This document shows, in pieces, positions 12,600 through 24,238 of a DNA stretch of 64,000 bases. The position numbers were made by a program, and so were the translations under genes. Origin of the DNA: Heterobilharzia americana (lineage: Eukaryota > Platyhelminthes > Trematoda > Strigeidida > Schistosomatidae); contig OX104127.1 of the NCBI GenBank assembly GCA_944470555.2, positions 145,615,787 through 145,679,786 of the forward strand, read 5' to 3'. Position 1 is the first letter of the stretch. Every line of letters starts with the position of its first letter. Under the pieces are notes generated by a model. The model was not told where the DNA came from and did no database searches. It worked only from the letters and a program-made list of their open reading frames with translations.

Positions 12600-13789
12600 T
12601 ATCTAAGAGTAAACCATGTCCGTTTGTGCCTTTGTCAATGAGACGATTAGTCTTCTCTCAGATGCATGACATTTCACATCCTGGTATTCGAGCTACGGTG
12701 AAGTTAACTACTGACCAATACGTCTGGCTAAAGATGAATCGAGATCTTCTACAATGGCCCAGAGCTAGTTTAGCGTGCCAGTGATCAAAAGTGCAGAGAC
12801 ATATTCTTTCGCCTACGGGAAGACTTTCTGCACCGGATGGCAGATTTGACCATATACACATTGACATCGTTGGACCAATACCCCCGTCAAATGGTTTCAG
12901 CTACACTTTAACATGTGTAGACAGATTTACGAGACGGCCAATGGCAATATCTATGCATAATATATCTGCCGAAACAGTAGCGAAAAACATCATCCAACAC
13001 TGGATTTTTAACTTTAGTGTCCCAAGCATCACTACAGACCGAGATGAGCAGTTCGAGAGTTGTCTATTTCAACAATTAACCGAACTTCTCGGGATCAAGA
13101 ACATAAGAACCACTGCGTACCATCTCACATCCAGTGGTATTGTCGAAAGGTTCCATCGACACCCAAAAGCAGCACTCATGGCGGTAAAGACTGATGATAA
13201 ATGGGATGACAAATTACTACAAGTTCTCCTTGGTATAAGTTCGAGTGTCAAGCAGGACATCGGCTGCTGTACTGCCGAGTTAGTATATGGAACTACCTCA
13301 CGATTGCCTCGAGAATATTTTAACCCAGTAACAGACGTTCCACCAAACTTGACTAACTATGTGTAATAGCTACGACGTCATATGAGTATACTATGAACTC
13401 AGTCTCCACGATACCAAGACAAACAAGTGTACGTACCACAATGCATCTAAAACTGCACTCACGTTTCTATTTGACACTTCGGCGTACAAAAACACTTACA
13501 ACCCCCAGTATGAAGTATTTTTCAAAATAATGGGTATATCAGACAAAGGTGTCACGGCCAAACGCTCCAGCAGACGAGAAACAGTCAGCATTGACAGAAT
13601 CAAACCAGCGTTTGTAGAACCAGATGTCCCGGAACCAAGTCTGAATCCAAAGTGAAGAAACCGGAAACTACCGTGAAAAAGGAAACAATGGCGTTGGAAT
13701 CGTTCACAATTAGCGACGGTAGCAGAACTATAAGGTCAGGAAGAAGAGTCCGTTGGCCACAACGTTACTTTCAGACAATTTACTTTTAA
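12600..13789 (+). pseudogene. pol: pol: integrase and basic C-terminal tail
   Basis: Integrase would insert the cDNA. The zinc region has MHDISHPGIRAT near 12663, with the second cysteine pair falling around a stop at 12781. The core contains D at 12863 (IDIVGPI), D at 13037 (TTDRDEQFES) and E at 13145 (SGIVERFHR). The second D and the E are 35 residues apart, the D,D35E signature. The core frame 12791-13366 is open for 191 codons. After a stop, 13560-13790 reads in pieces to a basic tail RTIRSGRRVRWPQRY, a common C-terminal ending in trematode CsRn1-type elements. Confidence 0.9.
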
Positions 13790-13790
13790 T

Positions 13791-15690
13791 AAAATCAACT
13801 CATTACTTTGTTGAAAATATGATCATAAGATTTTGTCAGTCTTTTTCACAAGCACAAAAAACATTTTCGTCTGGCACCATGGACTTCCAAATCTTTTATT
13901 TCTGAACAATATTTCGGGTATTACGATTCTGATTATGTTTTTTTTTACCTCCGGATGTATTATTACTTTGGCAAAGTTATTTTAGTGTTTCGACTATCAT
14001 ACAATCCATTTTTATATCAATACTCTTCCAATCAGTTTTCATCTTGATAATACATATCCTTAACATTCCGTCTGTGTTTTAAATATCTTCCAAATGGATT
14101 TACTTTTAGTTCCAACAGTTGAAGGAAGCCGATTTGTGGAAAGCGATAGAATGTAGCCTACACATTTCGTACTTAGGAGATGCACATTCGAAATGTATTT
14201 TACCCTCTTTCTCATATGACCACTTCATGTACTTATTTTTGAGCGCTTACTTAGTAAGTCACCCGGACCATTACTATAATTGTCTCAACAGCGTAAATGT
14301 GATGCCTAAGAAATCTGTTTGCAACTTTCGTATAAATTTTGGTGTTTCTGATTTATAGCATATCAAGACGCACTTTATAACATTCATAGGCCTGGGAGTG
14401 ACAACAAAGGAGTGGTGGCGGAGAAGATTGTGACTCACATCTATAAATGGTTTCACAACAACCGTCAGAGGTTGAAAATGTGAGGGAAAACGCTGAAGAG
14501 AGGAAAATTGGAAAACCCGATGTGTTCCATAACACCATTCCCTTAGGTTCATGAATCGCCCAAAAGCGAGGAGGCTGTGGGAATATCTGTTTCGAAGTAC
14601 GCAAACATCACCTATCTACCCACTTCTCCGGGATCATCATAAAAAAGGAATACAGGAAACTGTGATTTAACGTACGTTTGGAACTTATTTGATCACATAT
14701 TTTCTGATATATTTCCCGATTGTAAATGTATTTCTGAAAATCGAACCGAGGATGAAAATTTTGGGCAGACTACGGAAATTTTGACAATTTTGAAGGAAAA
14801 GATGGGAAATATCGGGAAACTCCGTGCTTCTCCTCACTTTAGTCTGAAGTAAATGTCTCGGGGTTTTGCCCAAAACTTGCAAAGTGCGCCCGAAGTAACC
14901 GCTGTCTGAGTTCCATTGAGGATTTATTTTCATTTATGACCAATGCAGCTTTCAAAGCTGAAGGGTTCGCCCACAACAAGAAAGAAAGACAAAACAGTGG
15001 ATAGAAAAAAAGACGAAAGTTCGACGAGTAGTTTGTTTCCTAAATGCGTGTTTCCCATGGCCTCAACTTTCCTTACTATGTCATTAGTTGTATATGGTTT
15101 GTCTACTAAACATTTGAAAATCTATTTCTCGTGCTTCTTACTAGTTTGGGACTCCATTCTATGTTTTCTATTTTGAGAAGATGTGGTCGTGTGTCGCTAA
15201 GTAGGGAGTGCTTAATTATGAGAAAGTTTCCTTAGCGTTACGGATGAAAGTTGAAAGCGATTGTAGTAGAAGTCTCATTTAGACGTTAAGAGGGCCTAAT
15301 ATGTGAAGGGACATAGAAGGTAGTGATAGCGAATTCGGTAAGTTGGGAAAGTTGCCAGATGATGAGAATTTAGCCGGCTACTGACTAAATTCAGTCTTCA
15401 CTTCAGCAGGAAGTCTTCCAAATCTGAAATAGTTTTACAGTGGAGAAATTTGAATGCAAGCAGGATTTAAACGGGTTCATTGTGACTCTGTAAGTGTGGT
15501 TGCGCAGATCCTAACAACTGTTGCAATTGAACTGAAACATATCACTGTCTTTAAAAGAGAATTAGTGTTGCACACTGAAGAAGAGTATCAGAATAATTTT
15601 GAGACATTATCCAAAGCGGTTCTAGATTTGGAGTGCTGCATCAGGGATTGTGGTCCTGTGGGGAATCTCATCTTAGTAACCTGGCTATAA
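13791..15690. other. Unassigned AT-rich stretch
   Basis: No LTR repeat matching 9726-9797 and no conserved coding domain. The open frames are under 93 codons and overlap in several frames around 14120-14930, as chance frames do. The 78-codon frame at 15454-15690 abuts the LINE fragment that follows but does not resemble RT on either strand. Confidence 0.45.
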
Positions 15691-15699
15691 ATACCTTTG

Positions 15700-16830
15700 G
15701 GCACTCTTTTTTTAGTTTGTCTTTGTTACGGATACCACTCACAATAAACGGGCAGTACGGACTTACGCAAGCTATACTGAGTAGTAACTAAGTGTCTTTG
15801 AAGCGAAAGTTACAGGTTATGCAACCCGGTAAGATCCTAGATTCGCCATTCGCTGATGCAAGCTGCCCAGAAAATTTGAGGTCACATGATTATGTTAGCC
15901 AAAAGTGATAGCAATTTTTAAAACGGGTATCTTCATGGACTGAGTATCCGGCTGGATATCTATATACATAGCCCCATTTGCTTACATTAAACTAGAGTTT
16001 ACAAACAGTGGACTATATGAATGCTGAATCAATTTCCCTTTGTACTAATGCTTGGAAATGGGATAAATCAGCATACAACTTTTAGGTCATCAGCGAATAA
16101 GAATAGTTTACCATGTGTAAAGCAAATGTCATTGACGTACAAAGTAAAGAAAAGTGGACCTAATACACTGTCTTGAACTACACCGGAGGTAATTGGCTTA
16201 GGTTTTGAAGTGTGTGAGTCTACCTTCACCAACTGGGTGCAATTGCTGAGGAAAGACTTAATCCATTTTAATATTGGATAGTTAATTAACTGTATGTGAT
16301 CAACTGTGTCGAATGCTTCTGAAGTATCTAGATAAAGTACAAGAACTAATTGGTGTCGGTCACGCATAGTAGTTATGAAGTTGAAGAACTCAAGATGCCA
16401 AGTTATGCATGACCTTGATCTTAGAAACCCTTGTTGACCAAATATGATAATGTTATTCCTAAGCATCTTCTGAGGAATGCTCTCCTTAATAACTTTCTCC
16501 ACAGTTCTAGACACTAAAGGAGTAATATTTGTTGGTCTTTAGTTGGCGGCTAATGTTTCTGAACCAGATTTATATCTAGGTAAAATATATGATGTTTTTC
16601 AGATATCGGGGTAGGTGAAAGATGTTAAAGACATGAAAAATATCCTAAGCAAAATGATTGTTGTGTCAGGGCAACTACATTTTAAAAGAATTTTGGTGGC
16701 ATCCCGTCTGTACCACCGCCATTGAGGCATTTTAGCATCTTAATGCCTTATTGCCGTATATTTTTCGCACTTATCTGACGGACTATTACTAGCCTGATTG
16801 TTGTGCATAATGATAATGATTTATTCCTGA
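15700..16830 (-). mobile_element. CR1-type LINE fragment with RT (copy E)
   Basis: Minus-strand RT. The open frame 16514-16068 has motif A YLDTSEAFDTVDH (residues 61-73), motif B SGVVQDSVLG (110-119) and catalytic FADD (140-143). Upstream, toward 16830, other frames read a LKCLNGGGTDGMPP segment and then LPRYKSGSET before the open frame; these are the usual linker and RPISL-like start of CR1 RTs. Downstream, 15780-15710 reads an ACVSPYCPFIVSGIRNKDKL segment from the RT C-terminus. Neither the endonuclease nor ORF1 is recognisable. The SxAFDTVDH and SGVVQxSVLGP style places it with CR1-clade elements and with copies F and G. Confidence 0.8.
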
Positions 16831-18309
16831 ATTTACGGGTGCATATCATTTTTACAGTTATGGTTATAATTTCTGGTGGTGAAAAATACTTGGTAATGTT
16901 TTTACCATCTCTTTTTCATCCTAAGTAGTGAAAATCCCTAATCTGAAAAAAAGAAGATTTAACATCACTTACAAATAGTGCACTTCAAGTTAGATGTCGA
17001 ATTTTTGTTATGCTTTTAGATTATCTGGCAGAAATGAAAGTCACGTTCAGTGGACACGTAAAAGCATTATTTAAAAAGAAGAAGAAGTAACTCAGCAAGT
17101 TCATTCTCAAAAAAGTAATGCTGGCCAAATTACTCAAGTGCTTAAATTTAAAGGATCATATATATTGGATGAAGCGCCATGGCAGATTCAATGTGTTTTT
17201 CAAAGGACATGCATCTCCAAACTCTTTGAAAAGTCGAGATCTACTGTACAGACAATAATGAATAATACTGGTAGCCATATATCACCTCCCTGATGAAGCG
17301 ATCTATTTTTGTTTGTTTTAACTGAATTGAACTTATGTCCACCGTAGCTGCCATAATGCTTTGCATTGCACTTGGTAGCCCAGTGAATAATGGTCAAATT
17401 CCGCTGAATTTCGAGGCCGAGTCGAAGATTCAGCAACTGTATTTCTTTACATTTTTGTACACTGTTTACAGCTGCAGTGGACGAAATGGCGTCAGTCAAC
17501 TGTTCAAAGTATAACACTGAAGTAAGTGCACGATTCCTCATAACATTGGATGAATAAGTGTCAAGAGGCTTCATGGAAGGAACTTCATGGGATACCATAA
17601 GAACGTTCATCACAGATAGCACGATTGTGGAGGAGTTGCTCGAAGACGGATGCAGTGATATTTAAGAATAGTACTGATGAAGCATCGTAATTCCCATCTA
17701 AGTGCAGATTTCTAAAATTCTATTTAAAATAAGAATGGGAAAAATACAGCGGAGAACCAAGGCACAAGGAAGTTATGTACATGCATATTTTAACTTCTGT
17801 ACATGGTGTCATGCCTATCATTATATGTATAGTCGTAGGTTTCATATGTATATTCCGATTAAAAATGTGCTATTCACTGCATCTTAGTAATGCTTTTTTC
17901 AAAAGGCTATATCTAACGATGTCTCCATTAGTGGTAGCAATAGGTGGGAGGTATAGTTGGACAAATTATTTACCGAAGCAGTCCTAATTGTTGTAAACTT
18001 GTCCGTGAGATGTAATGAGTCAGGGCAACATCTCGTAAATTTAAGGGACCTGTTATTTTGAGCGTTGTAGGACATAGTTGTGAGTCGCTTTAAATGTTGG
18101 GGAGTTTGCCGGAGGATGACAATCTTTCTAACATACGACTGAACTGAATGGTTGAGCCGGAAGCTCTAATGTCAACGGGAAGATGGTTTCATATTTTTCG
18201 AGTATTTAATTGAGAAAAAGTTAGCTCGGAGGGATGTTCTAAAAGCCTTCGCTTCAACACTGAAGGCCTGACTGCGAAAACTGCAGCAAACTTCTGGTGT
18301 AAAATAGAT
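16831..18309. other. Unassigned stretch with a 140-codon minus frame
   Basis: Mostly AT-rich. The minus frame 17622-17200 is the longest and starts MLSVMNVLMVSHEV. It contains an ISSTAAVNSVQKCKEIQLLNLRLGLEIQRN stretch that looks helical, but I recognise no family. It lies upstream of the copy E RT on the same strand, where endonuclease or ORF1 would be expected, yet no GDFN or SDH box is visible. A different repeat or a chance frame is equally possible. Confidence 0.35.
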
Positions 18310-18960
18310 TCCCTCACTAGCTGTAAAGGATATTTTGTGTAGTCTTGAAGAAAAATATAAAGTTTGTCCTAAGGCGTCTCACCCGAAGTGGGTGTAGATT
18401 GAGGGACATACGTCGAGATGAATTACCCTGACCACATTTGTAACCAGGTAGCCTAGATGTACAGTACCCCTGGAAGGTCTCAACCTTAAGTTTGTCGTTT
18501 GTACGAATGCTCCCTAAAATAAACGGACAGTAATATAACAGGGGTCGAACGCAGGCTTTGTATAGCGACAACTTAGCCTTCTGGTTATAAAAGTTACGAA
18601 TTTTACAGCCTAATGGTACTCTCGACTTACGCGTTTATGTCTCCACACCTTCAGAGAATGTGAGGTCATTATAGTAACGGAGCCCTAGGTCAGGGAGGCT
18701 ACAGAGACTTGGTAGCATCGCAGTTTGTAAAGACAACTGTAGATGAATGGAAGGTGTGCCAAAGCATATCCAACCACACTTATCTAAGTTGAACTGGAGG
18801 TTTCATGTTATAGACCAGGTGGTTATCAGGTCAGGTTCACTCTATACTAGCCTTTGAAAGTAGGGCAAATCGTCACACGAGAATGTTTGGTAGTAAGAAT
18901 GATATTGCTACAAAAACTGGTAAGCTTGGTAGTCATTTGTTGACCATCAAAAAGAAGTAG
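18310..18960 (-). mobile_element. CR1-type LINE 3' fragment (copy F)
   Basis: Minus strand, RT C-terminal region only. Reading from 18960: a KCGWICFG segment, then LPDLGLRYYNDLTFSE, then the open frame 18571-18317. That frame holds LYKACVRPLLYYCPFILG and a terminal basic RVRRLRTNFIFFFK segment. These are the standard regions after the YADD box. The catalytic part is absent, so this is a 5'-truncated insertion. It is related to copies E and G by the shared PFI(L/V)(S/G)G(I/L)R region. Confidence 0.75.
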
Positions 18961-20490
18961 AAATTTGGCGGTCAGCAGCTTCACAGACGCGACATGCTAC
19001 GCATTTCATACTATATCTGCTGTGCTGATATGAGGTGTCTTAACTAAGAGGATCCCAGAGGGGAGTTCGTCAATTTGTAATCATAGGTTTCGGATTGCTT
19101 CCCTAAGTTCGAAAACGGCTGAGAGTTCCTTATCGAAAAATACCAATTTACATTCGGCTGTCCGCACAGCACCTGGTAGATATAAATAAATAAATATTTT
19201 ATCCTCAGCTTAAGAGTTTAACATGATGGAAGCCAGCGTACAGGCATCATCAAATTGATGTTGGTAAAGAAATCTCTAGTAGTTGAGCTGTCCTGAATGA
19301 CACAGAAGCTATCGCACCAGGGTTTATCATGATATCAAAAGTGACTGCAGATAATAAAAAGAACAGAAAAGTATCACTTCAAAGTAAATACAGATTGTCT
19401 GTGAGTTTCGGTTGTCTCCACTCACGATTCTTTTTACACAATAAAGTGATACCAAAATCGCACAATATTCGACGTTTGCGTTACATGTGACCTAGGTGGT
19501 CAATCTGGCGGTATAGTTCCGTCTTTCGTTAGATAAACTCTTATTTCGACCTCACTTCACCGGTTTCAGGTAACAGTAAGTGTTAGCATAACCACATAAT
19601 CCACGTGAGTATATAAATCCTCGCATTTCCCACTTGTAATGTTACCTTAATAAGAAATTCAGACGTAATCCATCAGAGTTGGCTGTTCCTTGTTATGTTT
19701 AAAGGTAGTATACAATAATTCCAATGGGAGTACTTGTAGTAGTAGATAGAAGTAGATATTGAAATGGTTAATAGTCCAAGCGGCAGCAGTTACACATTGA
19801 CTCCAGGCATCGTTCATATCAGCGTAAGCAGCATCATTCGAGAAGTGTGTCTGATGCATCGTAACCTTTGCGCGAGAAGATCACTTGACACAGAGTGCTA
19901 CAAAATATGTAGTGTGGAACTGCTGCAGGTAAGTCATATTCTCAGCCAATGGGTATACTGGTCTGTCGTTTGATCATTTGTTCAGAATATTTGTGTCACT
20001 ATGGCTGTTGGGAAACTTTAGACGGTTCGTTGCAAGAAGAATCCTAACCAGTTGGTGAGTTAATTGTGAAGATGTTCCAGAAACCTCGAAAGATTGGGAG
20101 CAGTCCAGTAATTCATTGAGTCAAGCAGCAGGTATTATTTCCACTTAGTAGATATGTCCATATTGAAATTCAGCATGGAATGTCGTCATCGAGGTGTTGC
20201 TGCAAATAGGAAAAACAAAGAAGGAAGAAGCGTGAGTATACATGGAAGGGGGAATTACTACGCAGACCAGCTTGGAAAAAAGAGAAGTTCCTATACTTTT
20301 AGACCTATCCGAACTTTATGTACATTTTCATGTGTGCATGTGTGGTTAGCTAAAAAGTTTTTCTATTATAGGGTCCTTCAAACTTTTCTATGTCTGGGGT
20401 GTAGCATGGTAGCTTTAAGGGGGAACCGGTGTACATCGCGTTCATTATGGTGAGGAGGGGAACCAGTACTCACACCCTTGTAAGCAGTCG
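18961..20490. other. Unassigned stretch
   Basis: No recognised gene. It includes an A-rich patch at about 19181-19195. The 99-codon plus frame at 20154-20453 has no domain I know. On the minus strand, the part next to 20490 may be the 3' UTR of copy G. Confidence 0.4.
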
Positions 20491-21450
20491 TCAACCCATC
20501 AGTGTAAAAGGAGCTCGAGGACTATAATAGCTCCCTTTCACACATTTAGCGGTCCAAGTACGTTCTCGCAGGCTCGTCGTACAACACTCAGTTTCAACTA
20601 ATACTTTATGGTTGCGCATATCGTACGCAGACGTTATAATTAACCTGATTTGCGGACCATGAGAGTGCAGGTGATGATGAAGTAACTTATAATAAAATAT
20701 GACGTTCAGTTTAAGTCTACTCTTCCAGAGTAGTTGTAACCCTAGCATGTTACATCTGGACGTGTAGTCTAGATTACAGTCAGTTCCTAATGTTCTGAAA
20801 GTGAGGTAACGTCGCACCCCATCAACTTTCCGTTTATCTCTTCTACGAAGACCACTGAGAATAAACGGGTAGTACCCTGAAAGTGGGCGAATGCACACTT
20901 TATAGGGCAGAACCCGTGACTCAGTACCGTAGAGGTTATGAATGATACATCCCAAGAGTCTGCGTGACTTGGATCTGATGTAAGCTGTTTGTTCTGAGAA
21001 TGTCAAGTCTCTGGAATATCTGATGCCAAGATCTAGAACAGAAGATAGTCTAGGTAGCTGTTTTCCGCATACCTCGAGGGTCAAGTCATGGTTGTCGTTG
21101 CCTATGGTAAACCAGCCGCATCTGTCATTATTGAAATCAAGGTGGAACTCAGCACACCATGATGCAAGCTTACTTAGCTCCTGTCGGGCAGTGTCCAGGG
21201 TACTACGTAGTTCACGAGAGTGACAAGTGTACACAACCTCCAAGTCGTTGGCATAGGGGAATGTTTTGCCTTCACTGAAGCAGTTACACACACTGTTGAT
21301 ACAAATTATGAACAACAAAGGCTCAAGGACACTACCCTGTATAAATCCACTAGTTACATGTTTGGGCTCTGACTGCACGGAGTTTGCTTTCACGATTTGG
21401 GCAAGATCACTAAGAAATGATTTTATCCAACTGAGTAAGGGGTAGCGAAC
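20491..21450 (-). mobile_element. CR1-type LINE RT fragment, 300-codon open frame (copy G)
   Basis: The open frame 21393-20491 (300 aa) is the RT from motif B to its C-terminus. It shows SGFIQGSVLEPLLF (residues 15-28), YAND at 47-50 where YADD is expected, a CGWFTIGNDNHDLTLEV segment, LDLGIRYSRDLTFSEQ, YKVCIRPLSGYYPFIL and a long basic C-terminus. Upstream, in another frame, 21450-21395 reads LLSWIKSFLSDLAQIV, the usual segment before motif B. The D-to-N change in the catalytic box and the frameshift at about 21394 would both kill activity. The length of the remaining frame suggests fairly recent loss compared with copies E and F. Confidence 0.85.
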
Positions 21451-22349
21451 ACCATGTTACAGGTTTCATATGTGTACTAATGTCATCTATGGTTGTTTCA
21501 ATACATAGATAATTTTCAACTGTTTGGCTTACCATCGGGCTGCTCGTCGAAAAGTTCTTCAGTTTTAACATCGGCTTTGTGCCTAACTTTGTATCGGTAT
21601 AACTGTTGTTAGAACTCATGTTGGTTTCCTTCGATAACGAAAGCAGGTTAAGGGTAGTTTTTGCTGCTGTGGATTTTGCTGGGGCTTTTGCAACCGCCTT
21701 TTATTTGAGATTCGACCCACAGTTTAACAGTACTTCTCTTTCTTGGGTGAGGTCACAGAACTGTGATCAGTTGGACATGATTAATGGGACGGGGAAGATT
21801 TGTGCAAGTAACCGGCTCCAAATGCCCATATAACAGCTTTATCAGGCCACACAGACGTTTTAAAAGCACGGTGCAAAAAAATTCTGTGCTGTGTGAACAC
21901 TAGTGGTGAACAAGAGCAAAAAACAACAGCGAAAAACAACGTAGCAATAAACTTGGGATAGCTGCAAGTATGTAACGCCAGTTATAAACGTGCCACGATA
22001 GCAGGTATGCCTATGCAGTTCAATCGTTTCTCGGTGGGTGTGGAGAAGGCATATGTTCTGGATAAGCCAACTAGTGCATCACTTTCATTCTTCATGTGCA
22101 AGTCATGGTTGTGCGAAATGGAGTTGAAAACACTAAAAATCAACCAGAGTGCATTGAAGTAACGGTGTCGGTGTTATCACACTGAAAGTTTGCACAACAC
22201 AACGAGCGCCAGCAGTTATACACAGCTTTTAGCATTTATTTCACTGCATTGTGTTAATATATTTAATAATTCATAACCGAACATTTTTTCGGTTGTACTG
22301 GTTAAAAACTTGCATTCTCGTTGATCATTATATACTTCGCATTTACTCC
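21451..22349. other. Unassigned stretch before the second LTR-like repeat
   Basis: A 75-codon plus frame (21606-21833) and shorter frames only. No RT, endonuclease or host domain is recognised. If the repeat at 22350 is an LTR end, part of this stretch could be LTR U3 or gypsy internal sequence, but I cannot show it. Confidence 0.35.
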
Positions 22350-22458
22350 TGATATTTACACTGTCTGACGCAGGTGAATCAGCAGTGTGGGGAATAATAA
22401 ACAGGCGACAGTGTATTCGGGCGGATATATAACTTTGGAGCCAAGTATCAGAGCTCAA
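22350..22458 (+). repeat. Second copy of the gypsy LTR-end repeat (solo LTR candidate)
   Basis: The 22357-22403 segment matches 9726-9772 with few differences, including CTGACGCAGGTGAATCAGCA. The match continues after a block present only here (CGGGCGGATATATAAC region) through TTGGAGCCAAGTATCAGAGC. AATAATAAAC and TATATAA resemble a polyadenylation signal and a TATA box. No gag or pol follows, so this is a solo LTR or a truncated element. The 12 bases after it are only weakly like a tRNA-Trp site. Confidence 0.6.
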
Positions 22459-24238
22459 CAGGCTCATTGGACAGGTTCGCTCTTTAAAACCTTTGAGTGA
22501 GGCATCGGTATCGAGACAGATATTGAAATTGCAGCGAAATATATTTAACGCTAGTTTGAGGTCAGCAGTAGCGAAGCTTAATTCCCAGTCAATCCACCTA
22601 ATCAGTGGACACATGAGCTTCCAGTCAGCCCTGTTGTAATCCCTATATATTACCTGCTGTGGAGTAGAATTTTAAGCCAAAGTTAAGTAGCATTAACCAA
22701 GCCTACTTCCGAACCAGGAGTTATTCAACCAATGTCCTAACTACCAAATATCCCTATGGGTGGGTTGGGCGGCTTAGCCGTGACCTCGAGTCTTATTCGT
22801 TTTCTATGACCTCTTGGTGCCATGATATACGCTGATAATCATGACCACTAGGATTCTACAGGAATGAAGCGCCGATCGGTTAGAAAGGAAAATCGAATGA
22901 CAAAAGCCGGGCTAAGCTCGAAATAGGAGCACGAAAATATCACATGTGAGCACATCATTCACGATATTTAACAACAATAATTGTATTTCGAATAATAAAT
23001 GATGCGAACACATGCCCTTTGTATGGGCAACATCTGAACGTTATTGTTGCTTGTGAGTCTGAGAAAAGTAAGTAAGGATACATTGGTACATTATACATAG
23101 TCTGCCGGGATGCAATTATTCAGCTGTCACTGGTTGAAAATTGTAGAAACTAACCCTCTCGCTACATAACAGTAGTGAATAATAACACAGGCTTTATCAC
23201 CCAGTATGAGCTTTAAGCAGACACCAGTGATTAGGCCTCTACACTTCAATCAATGAGTCGCATAATAAGTAAATGTACATAGGATATCAAACGCCGAACA
23301 ATAGTAAGGCTTAAAAAGATGCGAATAGTCGATAAGTTATTGCTGTTCATAGAGAGCACGTAAAACTAGATTCAAATCATGATGTGGACCGATGAAATAG
23401 CCTGGAATCAGTGGCACTCGGTATCTTGCGGCAAGTGGTGACTGTTTGACTCAGTGCCTTTGGAAACAAATTCACAGGGATAAATTAAGCTAAAGTTATG
23501 ACTGTCAGAAACTATTATCATTTTGCAGCCCACGAAGCGTAAGGTCTCATCATTAAACCATTCAATATGTCTTCAAGGTTGGCGCTTCATATGAAGTCAG
23601 TTTCGGTTCTCTTCTCTATGGGGTGAGAGGGTGCTATTAGTCGGGGAGTCTGCTTGTTTGGATACAAACAGCACGTAATGCTAACATTTCTGGGAACGAT
23701 CCCAATCGGAGCCACGAATTTGAGGTGAACCGTCAAATTGATGAGTATGTAGCGGTTTCATTGTGAGTCTGCCTATGAGAAAGAAAAAGAAACATGGGTA
23801 TGGAACAATTTATTGCCCACTTAAGTCAATGATAAACAAGATATGGACAGGGTGACCAAAGAAGGAGGGACCGGATGTAGATTTAAGAGTTGTCACACGA
23901 CAATTATGTGTCCATGGCGAGATAGTAGTCTGAATTTTATGCACGATAAACACAAAGTATAGCACTGGAATTATTTGTCTGGAGGGCGGAGCATATCAGT
24001 CGAGGCGTCTGGTTGGGAATTTAAGAAACAATGAAAAAGTGGTCGTCGTGCACACCGACTTATGCAGAGGCCTTTCAATACGAGGTTTCGGCGTGAAGAG
24101 GTGAATTAGTGGGCGTCATAGTGTGTAGAAAGTAAGACAATATGATGTGTGGGTGTTTGCTAGGAATTCTGAGGACGGACTTTTCGGCAGTATGACTGAG
24201 TGAATTCGGACGTCGTTTTAGTCAGTTGAGTATCCTGT

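Larger units (their letters stand above)
9721..13790 (+). mobile_element. Degenerate Ty3/gypsy LTR retrotransposon, CsRn1-like
   Basis: In order: an LTR-end repeat (9726-9797), a tRNA-Trp primer-site remnant (9805-9815), gag with a C-x2-H knuckle, protease, RT, RNase H and integrase, then a basic tail ending near 13790. The domain order RT-RNase H-integrase is that of Ty3/gypsy. The gag knuckle CWYHEKFG with its spacing to a later cysteine, and tRNA-Trp priming, are hallmarks of the CsRn1 clade known from trematodes. At least eight stops or frame breaks are present. No 3' LTR was found between 13790 and 14100. The copy is therefore dead and its 3' end is missing or decayed. Confidence 0.9.

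Noticed and set aside
13791..14110. Expected 3' LTR of the gypsy element
   Set aside because: No match to the 9726-9797 repeat and no polypurine tract found; it is missing or too decayed.
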